Shown here piece after piece: positions 7,742-14,828 of a stretch of 64,000 nucleotides of DNA (position 1 is the stretch's first letter; the number at the start of each line of letters is the position of its first letter). This DNA is from Microbacterium allomyrinae (lineage in GTDB: Bacteria; Actinomycetota; Actinomycetes; Actinomycetales; Microbacteriaceae). Location: assembly GCF_020682705.1 (NCBI RefSeq), contig NZ_JAGTTN010000010.1:1-64000 (forward strand), written 5' to 3'. The notes under the pieces were generated by a model. That model did not search any database. It was not told the origin of the DNA and worked only from the letters and a program-made list of their open reading frames with translations. Both the position numbers and the translations under genes were made by a program.

Positions 7742-7880
7742 TTCCAGCGTATTCGCCGCAACGACCCCGACCGCCGCAAGCGGATCATCGACGCGTGCCT
7801 CGAGGTCATCTCACGCGTCGGTGTCGCAGGCCCGTCCCATCGAAGGGTCGCCGCCCAAGCCGCGAGTCCCCCGGCGAGCC
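7742..7880 (+). pseudogene. Remnant of a TetR-family regulator (N-terminal HTH only)
   Basis: The plus-strand frame after a TGA at 7739-7741 reads FQRIRRNDPDRRKRIIDACL and continues EVISRVGVAGPSHRRVAAQA, the typical first helices and recognition helix of TetR proteins. It then loses resemblance to the family (SPPASPTPGKAKR) and the ligand-binding domain is absent. There is no start codon in frame. Divergent arrangement with the MFS pseudogene suggests it once controlled that exporter. Both have decayed together. Confidence 0.65.
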
Positions 7881-7951
7881 CAACACCCGGAAAAGCGAAA
7901 CGGGCCGCGGAAACATGCAGCTCTGCGGGGCATGCTGCGACAAGTACATGC

Positions 7952-8001
7952 ATTGAAAATCGCCCACATTCAGACCAAACGCGGGCGATCTGTGGGCGAT
8001 T
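7952..8001. repeat. Left-hand inverted pair of an 11-bp motif bounding the accessory region
   Basis: AATCGCCCACA at 7958-7968 faces its reverse complement TGTGGGCGATT at 7991-8001. The same 11-bp motif occurs twice in tandem at 13305-13326 beside an IS256-family fragment. The outer 15-17 bp at the two ends (ATTGAAAATCGCCCACA here, ATTGAATCGCCCACA as the reverse complement at 13316-13330) are near-identical inverted ends, as expected of transposon termini. The sequence between 7881 and 8085 contains no recognisable gene. Confidence 0.5.
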
Positions 8002-8085
8002 CGGCGGAGGCTGGCCTCGACATCGATTCTGCGCACGAACACCCTGCCACGACTTGCCGGCAGTGCTCGCCACAGCCCTCTCCTC

Positions 8086-8490
8086 CTAGGCTACGCCGCT
8101 CGGCGATCCGCGGCCAGCCCTCGCGGACGGCGTCAGCGCCCGATCGACGGTCCCGCGGATTCGGTTGCAGGTCTCTCGAGTGATCAAGTCGGTCGCGAGC
8201 CCCTGCTGCCGCGCCTTCGCCATCATGCGCGTCGCGGTGCTGACGCTGACGTCGAGCTCGCTGGCGACGAACTTGAGCGGCGCCAGGTCGACGGTGGAGG
8301 CGATCCGATAGAGAACGACAGCCTCAGTGATGGCCTCTGCGGCGGTGCGCTCCCCGCCTGCACGTCAGCGAGATAAGCAAAGAACGACTTCGGCTCGCCC
8401 TCGCCGCGCGAGACGGTGACCACGCGCGTCGCTGACGCCGCCACTGCCCATTGGACGCGCGCCTCGCGCTCGTCGGCGTGGACTATCGAA
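8086..8490 (-). pseudogene. Frameshifted HTH-like protein gene
   Basis: Two minus-strand frames join into one sensible protein. The upstream frame reads VVTVSRGEGEPKSFFAYLAD then VQAG. About position 8355 one base must be skipped to continue ERTAAEAITEAVVLYRIAST, VDLAPLKFVASELDVSVSTA and TRMMAKARQQGL, to TAG at 8086-8088. The second half looks like a helix-turn-helix (FVASELDVSVSTATRMMAKA). The family is not named. The start is uncertain because the 5' end runs into the tandem repeat at 8495. A sequencing error rather than true decay is possible. Confidence 0.5.
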
Positions 8491-8494
8491 CAAT

Positions 8495-8575
8495 CAGCTC
8501 GGCATCGACAGTGGGACGATTCCGACCGTCCAGCTCGGCATCGACAGTGGGACGATTCCGACCGTCCAGCTCGGC
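8495..8575. repeat. 36-bp direct tandem repeat, 2.25 copies
   Basis: Positions 8495-8530 and 8531-8566 are identical 36-bp units, followed by the first 9 bases of a third (8567-8575). The length is a multiple of three, but neither strand shows a convincing gene across it. It lies between the frameshifted HTH-like gene and the RhuM-Fic gene, and the rest of 8491-8652 shows nothing. Confidence 0.85.
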
Positions 8576-8652
8576 CCGATACGGATGATCCCACGAGCGG
8601 CGCTGCTACGGAACTTCGGCGTCAAATCCTGAGCCGGCGGCGGGAGCACGGT

Positions 8653-9582
8653 TTACGCGTCTCCGGCCAGCATGCTGACGAGGAGGGCGATCATCAGGTC
8701 CTTCTCCTTGGGGTCGCTCATCGCGATCATCAGGGTGATCGCGGCAAGCGCGTTGTTCGAGATCCGGGCGACTCCGCGCTCGACATCGAGCACGCCGTTT
8801 CGGGCGAGGAAGTGGACGAACAGCGCCGCGGCGCTGCGCTTGTTCCCGTCGGTGAGCGGGTGATCCTTGACGACGAGGTAGAGCAGATTCGCCGCCTTGT
8901 CCTGGACGGTCGGGTAGAGGTCCACTCCCCCGAATCTCTGGTAGATCGTTGTCACCACCCCGCGCAGGGCGTCGCCGCGCTCGCCTCCAAACAGGGTGTC
9001 GGCGGGGAACTCCGCACCGATCTCGTCGATGAGGGTGCGGGCTTCGTCGTATGTGAGCGTCCAAGTCGGTGCGTCGCCGGCTGAGGTCGGGATCTCGCCC
9101 TCGTCGTAGTCGCGGAGGGTGCGCAGACTCGGCAGGTATCGTGCGACGACTTCCGCGACGCCCGCGACCAGCTGATCGTTGGAGCGTGAGAGCACCTGTA
9201 CGAGCGAATCGAGCTCTCGAAGTCGGCGCTCGTTCGTCGCGACGCCCTTGAGGAGGTAGCGCTTCAGGACATCGGTCGCCCAACGTCGGAACTCGATCGC
9301 GCGCGCGGAGTTGGCTCGGTAGCCGACTGCCAGCACGACGTCGAGGCTGTAGAGGGTGACGAGGCGGTCCGACCCAGCGATATGCACTTTCTGCATATTG
9401 CTTTCGGCGGCGACTTCCTCCGCTCGGAGGATGTTGCGGATGTGACGAGAGACGCCCGACTGATCGATCCCAAAGAGCTCCTCGATATCGGCCTGGGACG
9501 CCCACACCGTTTCGCCCTCACTGCGCACTTCGAGGGAGACCACTCCATCGGTGGACTCGAAGATCTCGATCGCCGACGTCAT
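8653..9582 (-). CDS. RhuM-family N-terminal domain fused to Fic/Doc domain
   Basis: 309 aa. Residues about 1-110 match the RhuM/virulence-protein domain (EGETVWASQADIEELFGIDQ, SGVSRHIRNIL, YSLDVVLAVGYRANSARAIE, FRRWATDVLKRYLLKG). The C-terminal half is a Fic/Doc domain with active-site loop HPLTDGNKRS (241-250), close to the HxFx[D/E]GNxR motif but with Leu for Phe. Fic proteins usually transfer AMP, and Doc proteins phosphate, to target proteins such as EF-Tu or gyrase. No inhibitory antitoxin gene is seen beside it, so it may be self-regulated or an orphan. ATG 9580-9582 is used. It is intact within an otherwise decayed island. Confidence 0.8.
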   Translation of the reverse strand: MTSAIEIFESTDGVVSLEVRSEGETVWASQADIEELFGIDQSGVSRHIRNILRAEEVAAESNMQKVHIAGSDRLVTLYSLDVVLAVGYRANSARAIEFRRWATDVLKRYLLKGVATNERRLRELDSLVQVLSRSNDQLVAGVAEVVARYLPSLRTLRDYDEGEIPTSAGDAPTWTLTYDEARTLIDEIGAEFPADTLFGGERGDALRGVVTTIYQRFGGVDLYPTVQDKAANLLYLVVKDHPLTDGNKRSAAALFVHFLARNGVLDVERGVARISNNALAAITLMIAMSDPKEKDLMIALLVSMLAGDA

Positions 9583-10469
9583 TCTTTTAGTTCACCATGA
9601 AGCGCCGACGCGAGCATGCCGCCCGTGCGGATCCGTCGCGCGGACAATCAGCCGCCAAGCGGTCCGCGGGGGTGCAGTGCCCGGAGCGAGCGGTTGCTGA
9701 TAGGTCATGGGTGGGGAGTCGGCTCGATAGGCGGCCAGCCACGGCCGGAGCGCTGGAGATGTCAATGTGGAGCACGCGCAGCGAAGCGAGCATGAACGAC
9801 ATTGACATCTCCAAGCGCAGGCTGAGGATTGGCCGTCGAGGCGATGGCCTGTCGTGATCACTTGCGACTACCGCTGGTGACGCAGCAGTCCCGATCGCCG
9901 TTTCGGCGGGTGAGGAGGTCCGTGATGTTGCTGCAAATAGCGAGCGGAGGGAACGGAGCCGCCAACGACTGTTTACCCTCTCGCCGTCGGAGGGGAGGAA
10001 TCCGCCCATCCCAACTCGATGACAGTCGTTCTCACCCACTCCTCGGACTGACTTGCTGGTTGCCATGGCCGCTCTGAGATCCGCCGTCGCCACGCTATCG
10101 TGGGGCGCGCAATCGCAGCGCTCGGCGTCAGCGTGCTGTTCGTGCCAATCATCACTTATGGGTGGTGTGCCGACGGTGTGGAGGACGGGGCTTCGACCTG
10201 CGCTGGTCATACGTCGTCAACGGCACGACGAGCCTTGACGCAGCCCACAGGAGGGTCGACGACCGGAGCGCAGCGGAGGCAGGAGGCTGCCGCGAAAGCC
10301 CGGAACGCCGCGGTGGGTGCCCACTCTCGCGGTCGGTGAAGGATCACTGCCCCAAGGCCGCGATGACGTGAAGGTTAGGACTGTGTCGAACGTTTACTGA
10401 GCGCTTGACGGCTGAGTCCCGACCAGCTGGAGAGCATCACCCACGACACGTCGGTCTTCCGCAGCGCAC
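9583..10469. other. Non-coding or degraded stretch
   Basis: Neither strand shows a convincing gene. The only weak candidate is a plus-strand frame from GTG 10100 to 10339 whose start (GRAIAALGVSVLFVPIITYG) could be a membrane segment, but the rest is low-complexity Ala/Arg/Thr and it has no ribosome-binding site. A 14-bp inverted repeat at 9755-9812 is the main structural feature. The stretch looks like decayed accessory DNA. Confidence 0.5.
9755..9812. repeat. 14-bp perfect inverted repeat with 30-bp loop
   Basis: GGAGATGTCAATGT (9755-9768) is the exact reverse complement of ACATTGACATCTCC (9799-9812), and flanking CGCT/AAGCG extends the symmetry imperfectly. No gene ends here, so a terminator role is not obvious. 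It could be an operator pair, a recombination site or a remnant of mobile-element ends. Confidence 0.8.
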
Positions 10470-10738
10470 TCACCAGGCCGTGCGCTCACGCAGCAGCGTT
10501 CGCCCCGAACGATGCAGCTTCTCGAGTTGCTTCGAGATGTCGCGAAGCATGTGAGCCCATCTCGCTGCGTCCCCCACTCCAGCTCGAGTTCACGCCGTGC
10601 ATCTGCCTCGAGCTGCAACCGCCGGAGCTCTGCCGCGTGATGTCGAGCCGCCGTGGCGGCGCTGTCATTGGCTTCGCGCTGACGCGCGTAAGCTGCCTGA
10701 CGCCGTGCATCCAGCTTCGAATTCCTACTCCGAGCCAT
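10470..10738 (-). pseudogene. Frameshifted gene for a small charged helical protein
   Basis: From ATG 10736-10738 the frame reads MARSRNSKLDARRQAAYARQ and on to ARRELELEWG, a highly charged probable helix. After that it turns to nonsense, while another frame continues DAARWAHMLRDISKQLEKLH and SGRTLLRERTAW to TGA at 10470-10472. Loss of one base near 10570 explains both. The joined product would be about 89 aa and helical throughout. No family is recognised. It may be real decay or a base error. Confidence 0.45.
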
Positions 10739-11185
10739 GCAACCAGGTTTAAGCGTGATCCCGCTTTCCACAAGGGTTCGCGACGGTGCCCACAGAAGTG
10801 CCTGCGCGCATCGCTGATCGTCTCGTCGGGGGGCGGCAGGGTAGGAGACGGCGACCGGGTAGCCCTTCAGAAGTGCGTTTAGGGTTCCCTCCCGAGCATC
10901 TCCATCGAGCGGTTTGCACGGGCGTCCCGTGCGGCGACGATTGCGCCGTTCCATGCGATCGACTTCGCGCACAGGTGCCGACCGTTCACGGCACGGTGCC
11001 CGACCGGTTATCGGTCGTGGGTCGAAGCTACGATGCTGCTGTTGGTGTGCTCCGCTGGTGGAACCGATACCGCGATTGAGAACGTCGGAGGCAGTTGGAC
11101 TGCGTCGGGTCTGATGAGCGGCCTATTCACGATGCTCCACCTCTCGCTCCGCGTCCGGGCCCGTGCGGATGACTCGGTTGCGCGC
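10739..11185. other. No gene recognised
   Basis: A minus-strand frame is open from 10972 into the frameshifted gene at 10738, including MERRNRRRTGRPCKPLDGDA, but no start signal or family supports it. The remainder, up to the sigma-factor stop codon, shows no coding pattern, tRNA or strong hairpin on either strand. Confidence 0.4.
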
Positions 11186-11728
11186 TCATCGCGTGCTGGC
11201 CGCTTCCTGCCAGCGTGCTTCGCCTGGTTCGTGGACGCCACCGAGGATGCCGCGTAAAAGGGACTTGGCTCGTTGGTATCTCCCTCGAGCAGTCGAAGGG
11301 TTGATCTGCATGATCCCTGCCGCTTCGATGATGGAGAATCCATCCCAGTGGATCAGACGTACAAGTTCCGCGTCCTGGGGGTCGAGGCGCTCGATCGCGT
11401 CCCGGACGTCGCTTCCTGAGTCAGCAGAGCTCCCGACCCGCGGCGCGGCGAGTGTGGCAGCCGCAAGCTTCGCTGTGAGTTCTCGCTCTCGGGTGTACGT
11501 CCTCACCCAGTTCGCTGAGACATTCCGGGCGGCGACGAACAGCCACATCCGAGCGGCTTCTGGCACCTCCGGTATGTGGCCGATGCGCCGCCAGGCAATC
11601 GCCATCACCTCCGCCACCGCATCGGCCGCGTCGTCGTAGTTGAGACGCCGCTGAAAGTAGCGAAGAAGGTCCGGGGCCTGTTCAGTGAGCAACCGCGTCA
11701 CGCGTGCCGCGTCAGCCGGGGCCTTCAC
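11186..11728 (-). CDS. ECF-type RNA polymerase sigma factor
   Basis: 180 aa with the two conserved ECF regions. Sigma2 spans residues about 8-75 (LLTEQAPDLLRYFQRRLNYD, DAADAVAEVMAIAWRR). Sigma4 spans about 110-170 (AIERLDPQDAELVRLIHWDG, FSIIEAAGIMQINPSTARGR). These direct core RNA polymerase to specific promoters, usually for a stress or envelope regulon. GTG 11726-11728 overlaps the TGA of the upstream gene (GTGA), so the two proteins are made together; longer in-frame sequence is a shadow of that gene. It is the last gene of a short leftward operon in the island, and its target promoters are not identified. Confidence 0.8.
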   Translation of the reverse strand: MKAPADAARVTRLLTEQAPDLLRYFQRRLNYDDAADAVAEVMAIAWRRIGHIPEVPEAARMWLFVAARNVSANWVRTYTRERELTAKLAAATLAAPRVGSSADSGSDVRDAIERLDPQDAELVRLIHWDGFSIIEAAGIMQINPSTARGRYQRAKSLLRGILGGVHEPGEARWQEAASTR

Positions 11729-12354
11729 CACTCTGCTCCCGGGCAGTGGAACTGGCCCTCTGACATCAGATCCCCCGTGTCCACGCCGGACTCTGTGAGT
11801 TTCGATTCCAGGTCCTCGTGAATCAAACGCCATGCAGCAAGCCGGTATTCGCTATCCGCGCTGATTGCGACGGCGTTCGCAGCGCCATCCATCGTGCCAT
11901 CGCTCGCTGCCGTGGCCTCTTCCTCTCGGATCTGCGCGACCATGGCCGCCACGTTTCCGGGGTTCAGAAGCTTCGATGTGTCGAGCGAGCGGTAATGGGC
12001 GGTGACCACTTCAACCGCTTCGGCGTCGAGGCCTTGTGTGTTTCCAACGCGATACTCGCACTGGGCGCCGCTCGGCAACGTAAAGTGCGCGACCGCGTCG
12101 GGCGTCTCCGCCCAGAGCGGCCAAACCCCGGTGACCGCCGCCGTGGCAGTCGTGGCTCCGCCAATGATGAGAAGACTCATCACGCCCACCGCGAGAGGTC
12201 GCCGCCAAGAACGCCGCCCTCTTCGACTGGTCGGCATTGATCGCGCAACGAGGAGATCGAGCTGGTGCGCTACCTCGGGTGTCATTTCCGACGTCGGCGG
12301 GACAGCGTCGTTCAGCAACAGGTCTAGGGGATCACGGTCGGTGACTTCGGACAT
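11725..12354 (-). CDS. Single-pass membrane protein, putative sigma-factor regulator
   Basis: 209 aa: an N-terminal cytoplasmic part of about 50 residues, one membrane span (LAVGVMSLLIIGGATTATAA, about 54-73), then an exported domain of about 135 residues starting VWPLWAETPDAVAHFTLPSG. It lies immediately upstream of the ECF sigma gene with a GTGA overlap, the usual place for a cognate regulator, but the cytoplasmic part lacks the HxxxCxxC zinc motif of ZAS anti-sigma factors. A strong AGGAGGCG precedes ATG 12352-12354. The anti-sigma role is an inference from context and topology. Confidence 0.6.
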   Translation of the reverse strand: MSEVTDRDPLDLLLNDAVPPTSEMTPEVAHQLDLLVARSMPTSRRGRRSWRRPLAVGVMSLLIIGGATTATAAVTGVWPLWAETPDAVAHFTLPSGAQCEYRVGNTQGLDAEAVEVVTAHYRSLDTSKLLNPGNVAAMVAQIREEEATAASDGTMDGAANAVAISADSEYRLAAWRLIHEDLESKLTESGVDTGDLMSEGQFHCPGAEW

Positions 12355-12355
12355 A

Positions 12356-12873
12356 TCAGCTCGCCTCCTGAAACAGATTCACTCCGTACGTGTCAGTCAC
12401 CACATCAAACGTCCACCATGCGTCAAGATTCGTCGACACAATTCCCTGACCGCTCGGTGACGGATCGACATCCGCGCAGCGTGTGGGGTATTGCCGCGTC
12501 AAGGATCCAAGCGCGTCTCTGTACAGTCGGCTGTCCGCTCTGGTGCCGTCGGTGACAAGCAGGGCATTCGTGCCCAGTTTGCGGGGTGTACTCGCCACGG
12601 CAAGGGATCGTGACGACCTTGGTCAGCCCTACACGCCATGCCGGAATCAGCGCTTCGAGATCTCGGCGTTCCCGGCTGTTCCGAACCGCGTCGGGTCTGG
12701 ACGCGATGAATGCGTCCATGCCACGTCGCTCCCAGCTCATCCACGATGGATCCCGGAACACGTCTTGGGCCGTACTCGTCGCCCCACCGCGGACCGACCA
12801 CCTCCCGCAGGGTAGACTCGCGCTCCTCCGGGGACTGTCCGATAGACGGTGTGTGGGGTCCGGTGGTTTTCAT
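12356..12873 (-). pseudogene. Hypothetical protein gene broken by two +1 insertions
   Basis: Three frames join smoothly: ATG 12871-12873 gives MKTTGPHTPSIGQSPEERES, TLREVVGPRWGDEY. Removing one G near 12772 continues AQDVFRDPSWMSWERRGMDA to TKVVTIPCRGEYT, and removing one C near 12582 continues RKLGTNALLVTDGTRADSRL to VSTNLDAWWTFDVVTDTYGV and TGA at 12356. The restored protein would be about 170 aa of unknown family. Its 3' end contains the ribosome-binding site of the membrane-protein gene, so it probably headed the sigma operon. The start overlaps the transposase stop codon and may be artificial. Confidence 0.5.
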
Positions 12874-13308
12874 CAGTAGGTGATTCTTTCGAACCGTCCG
12901 GCGAAGGTGATCGCGGACGCGCTGAGCGCTGGCTTCCACCTGATCACCCAGCGTGCCCTGCCGGCGCCGGTGGGGTCAAGCGAGCGGGTCACGAGGTAGA
13001 GACACTTCAACGCGGCTTGCTCGTTCGGAAAGTGTCCCCGCGCCCGGACCGCCCGCCGGTATCTTGCGTTGATCGACTCGATCGCGTTCGTTGTGCAGAT
13101 CACCGGGCGGATCTCGACGTCGTATTCGAGGAACGGCACGAACTCCGCCCAGCTGCTCTTCCAGAGTTGGATGATCGCCGGGTATCGCCCGCCCCACGCG
13201 CTCGCGAACTCGTCGAACCGGTCTTTCGCGGCCTGCTCCGACGGGGCGGTGTAGACCGGCTTGAGAGCCTTCACGATCGCATCCCGGTGCTGCCGGCCGG
13301 CGTTTGTG
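12873..13308 (-). pseudogene. IS256-family transposase, C-terminal fragment
   Basis: The minus-strand frame reads NAGRQHRDAIVKALKPVYTA and continues with WGGRYPAIIQLWKSSWAEFV, PFLEYDVEIRPVICTTNAIE, SINARYRRAVRARGHFPNEQ and AALKCLYLVTRSLDPTG, ending at TGA 12873-12875. This is the highly conserved C-terminal third of mutator-type (IS256) transposases, including the catalytic-Glu block TNAIES. The first two catalytic aspartates and the DNA-binding region are missing because the frame breaks off at about 13308, where the 11-bp terminal motif begins. It is an inactive remnant formed by an internal deletion that kept one terminus. Confidence 0.8.
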
Positions 13309-13330
13309 GGCGATTTGTGGGCGATTCAAT
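13305..13330. repeat. Tandem 11-bp motif, right terminal repeat of the IS remnant or accessory region
   Basis: TGTGGGCGATT occurs at 13305-13315 and again at 13316-13326, followed by CAAT. The reverse complement of 13316-13330 (ATTGAATCGCCCACA) nearly matches ATTGAAAATCGCCCACA at 7952-7968, so the two form inverted ends 5.4 kb apart. It abuts the truncated transposase and lies 32 bp from the ssrA terminator. Confidence 0.6.
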
Positions 13331-13361
13331 TTCGAGTCGCCTCCCGAGAAACGAACGAAGA

Positions 13362-13395
13362 CCCCGAGATCCGCGCAATTGCGCGGCTCTCGGGG
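13362..13395 (-). terminator. Rho-independent-type terminator of ssrA
   Basis: CCCCGAG...CTCGGGG with inner CCGCGC/GCGCGG and an AATT loop forms a long GC hairpin, followed on the minus strand by TCTTCGTT. It lies 22 bp downstream of the tmRNA 3' end. The accessory region ends just beyond it, so ssrA termination is preserved. Confidence 0.85.
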
Positions 13396-13416
13396 CCTTG
13401 TTCCGTGACAGCGGAT

Positions 13417-13785
13417 TGGTGGAGATGGGGGGAATCGAACCCCCGTCCATCGCTGGGATACTGCGTCTTCTCCGGGCGCATTCTGTGAAGACGTTCTACT
13501 CGGCTCCGACCTTTGTCACAGACACCTAAGTCGACGAGCCCAGTCTGGGAAGAGTCCCGGGTGACGTCCAGACGCCGTCACACAGCAAGTTCCCTAGATG
13601 ACGCCAGAGTCCGTAGCGGGAACGCCTACGGTCTGACGGAGTTCAGGCTCGCTTATGCAGCGAGGGCGAACTCAGTGCGCTTGGTTTCGGCACTTATTGG
13701 TTTGCGGGGATCGTTAACGAGATAACCCTGCATCCTCGGCCCGCTTCTCGCAGATTCACAGGCGATGTCGAAACCGATCATCCCC
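13417..13785 (-). ncRNA. ssrA: Transfer-messenger RNA (tmRNA)
   Basis: 369 nt. The 5' end GGGGATG (13785 downward) pairs with CATCTCC at the 3' end; discriminator A and CCA are encoded (13417-13420), and a TTCGATT T-loop is present, so the tRNA-like domain is complete. The internal reading frame ends at TAA 13653-13655 and encodes the tag AETKRTEFALAA (13656-13691), with the FALAA-type C-terminus recognised by ClpXP. With SmpB, encoded 1.8 kb away on the same strand, it frees stalled ribosomes and marks the product for degradation. The precise resume codon is inferred. Confidence 0.95.
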
Positions 13786-13942
13786 ATGAAGCCTTCTTTC
13801 GAAGGGCCGCTGTCACACTGTTGAATTTCCCACGCCGGATGCCGAAACACCCGAGCACATCAGACTACAACGGATGCCGCTCTGCCGCCATTCCCGGCCC
13901 GCCCGAAGTCCAAGCCCCGGCAGGGCGCTCTACGATGTAAGG

Positions 13943-14764
13943 GTGACCTCACCTCGCCGGACCCCCTCCCGCCAGACCACACTCGACGTCGTCGAGACGA
14001 CATGGCTGACGCCGGGATTGGTACGGGTGACTCTGTCGGGCGATGAGTTCGACGATTTCGCCGATCGGATCGAGACCGACAAATATGCGAAGCTTTTCTT
14101 CCCGCCCGCGGACAGTCCTCTCGAGCCGCCCTATGACCTCGCCGCGCTCCGCGACGAGGTTCCGTTCGACCAGCTCCCCACGGTCCGCACGTACACGATC
14201 CGTCGTGTCGACCCCGGCCGCCGGACGGTCGACATCGACTTCGTGGTGCACGGCGACGCCGGGGTCGCGGGCCCTTGGGCCGCAACCGCGGGACCGGGAG
14301 ATCGGCTGACGATGTCCTCTCCCGGCGGGGGGTATCTCGCCGACGGCGAAGCCGACCACCACGTCCTCATCGGCGACGAGTCCGCGTTTCCCGCGATCAC
14401 CGCGGCTCTTGAGGCATTGCCTGAGACCGCTCACGTCACCGTGGTGCTCGAGGCGCGCTCTATCGAGCATCGCGTCGCCCTGCCCACAGCGGCGACCGCC
14501 ACGCTGGAGTGGGTGGACGAGGACCACGAGGCGCCCGGCGCACGATTGGTCGATACCGTCGAACGCCTCGAGTGGCCTGCTGGTCGCGTGCAGGTGTTCG
14601 CCCATGGCGAGCGAGGTGCGATGAAGGCGCTTCGGCCGCTGCTGATCGAGCGCGGCGTAGCGCGGGCCGACCTGTCGCTGTCCGCGTACTGGGCGTACGG
14701 GCGCTCCGAAGACACATTCCAGTCGGAGAAGCGGCTGCCGATCGGCCAGATCTTCCCCGACTGA
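13943..14764 (+). CDS. Siderophore-interacting protein (FAD/NAD(P)H ferric reductase)
   Basis: 273 aa of the ViuB/SIP ferric-siderophore reductase family. The FAD-binding motif RTYTIRR (about residue 77) lies in the N-terminal barrel, GDESAFPAITAAL (about 132) marks the NAD(P)H-binding half, and the C-terminal YWAYGRSED block is typical. The enzyme reduces Fe3+ in imported siderophores in the cytoplasm to release iron. GTG 13943 is preceded 6 nt upstream by TACGAT, suggesting a leaderless transcript; the in-frame upstream extension is arginine-rich and unlike the family. No siderophore transport genes adjoin it, and no DtxR-like operator was recognised. Confidence 0.85.
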   Translation: MTSPRRTPSRQTTLDVVETTWLTPGLVRVTLSGDEFDDFADRIETDKYAKLFFPPADSPLEPPYDLAALRDEVPFDQLPTVRTYTIRRVDPGRRTVDIDFVVHGDAGVAGPWAATAGPGDRLTMSSPGGGYLADGEADHHVLIGDESAFPAITAALEALPETAHVTVVLEARSIEHRVALPTAATATLEWVDEDHEAPGARLVDTVERLEWPAGRVQVFAHGERGAMKALRPLLIERGVARADLSLSAYWAYGRSEDTFQSEKRLPIGQIFPD

Positions 14765-14828
14765 TCGGTCCCGCGGTCCGCCCGTGGCGCGGCACGGCGT
14801 GTCGCGGCCGTCACGTAGAGTCGGCGTC

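Noticed and set aside
8495..8575. CRISPR array
   Set aside because: Two directly abutting copies with no spacers and no cas genes in the window; it is a simple tandem repeat.
10100..10339. Possible 79-aa membrane protein
   Set aside because: Only the first ~20 residues look like a membrane segment; the rest is low-complexity, and there is no ribosome-binding site or similarity.
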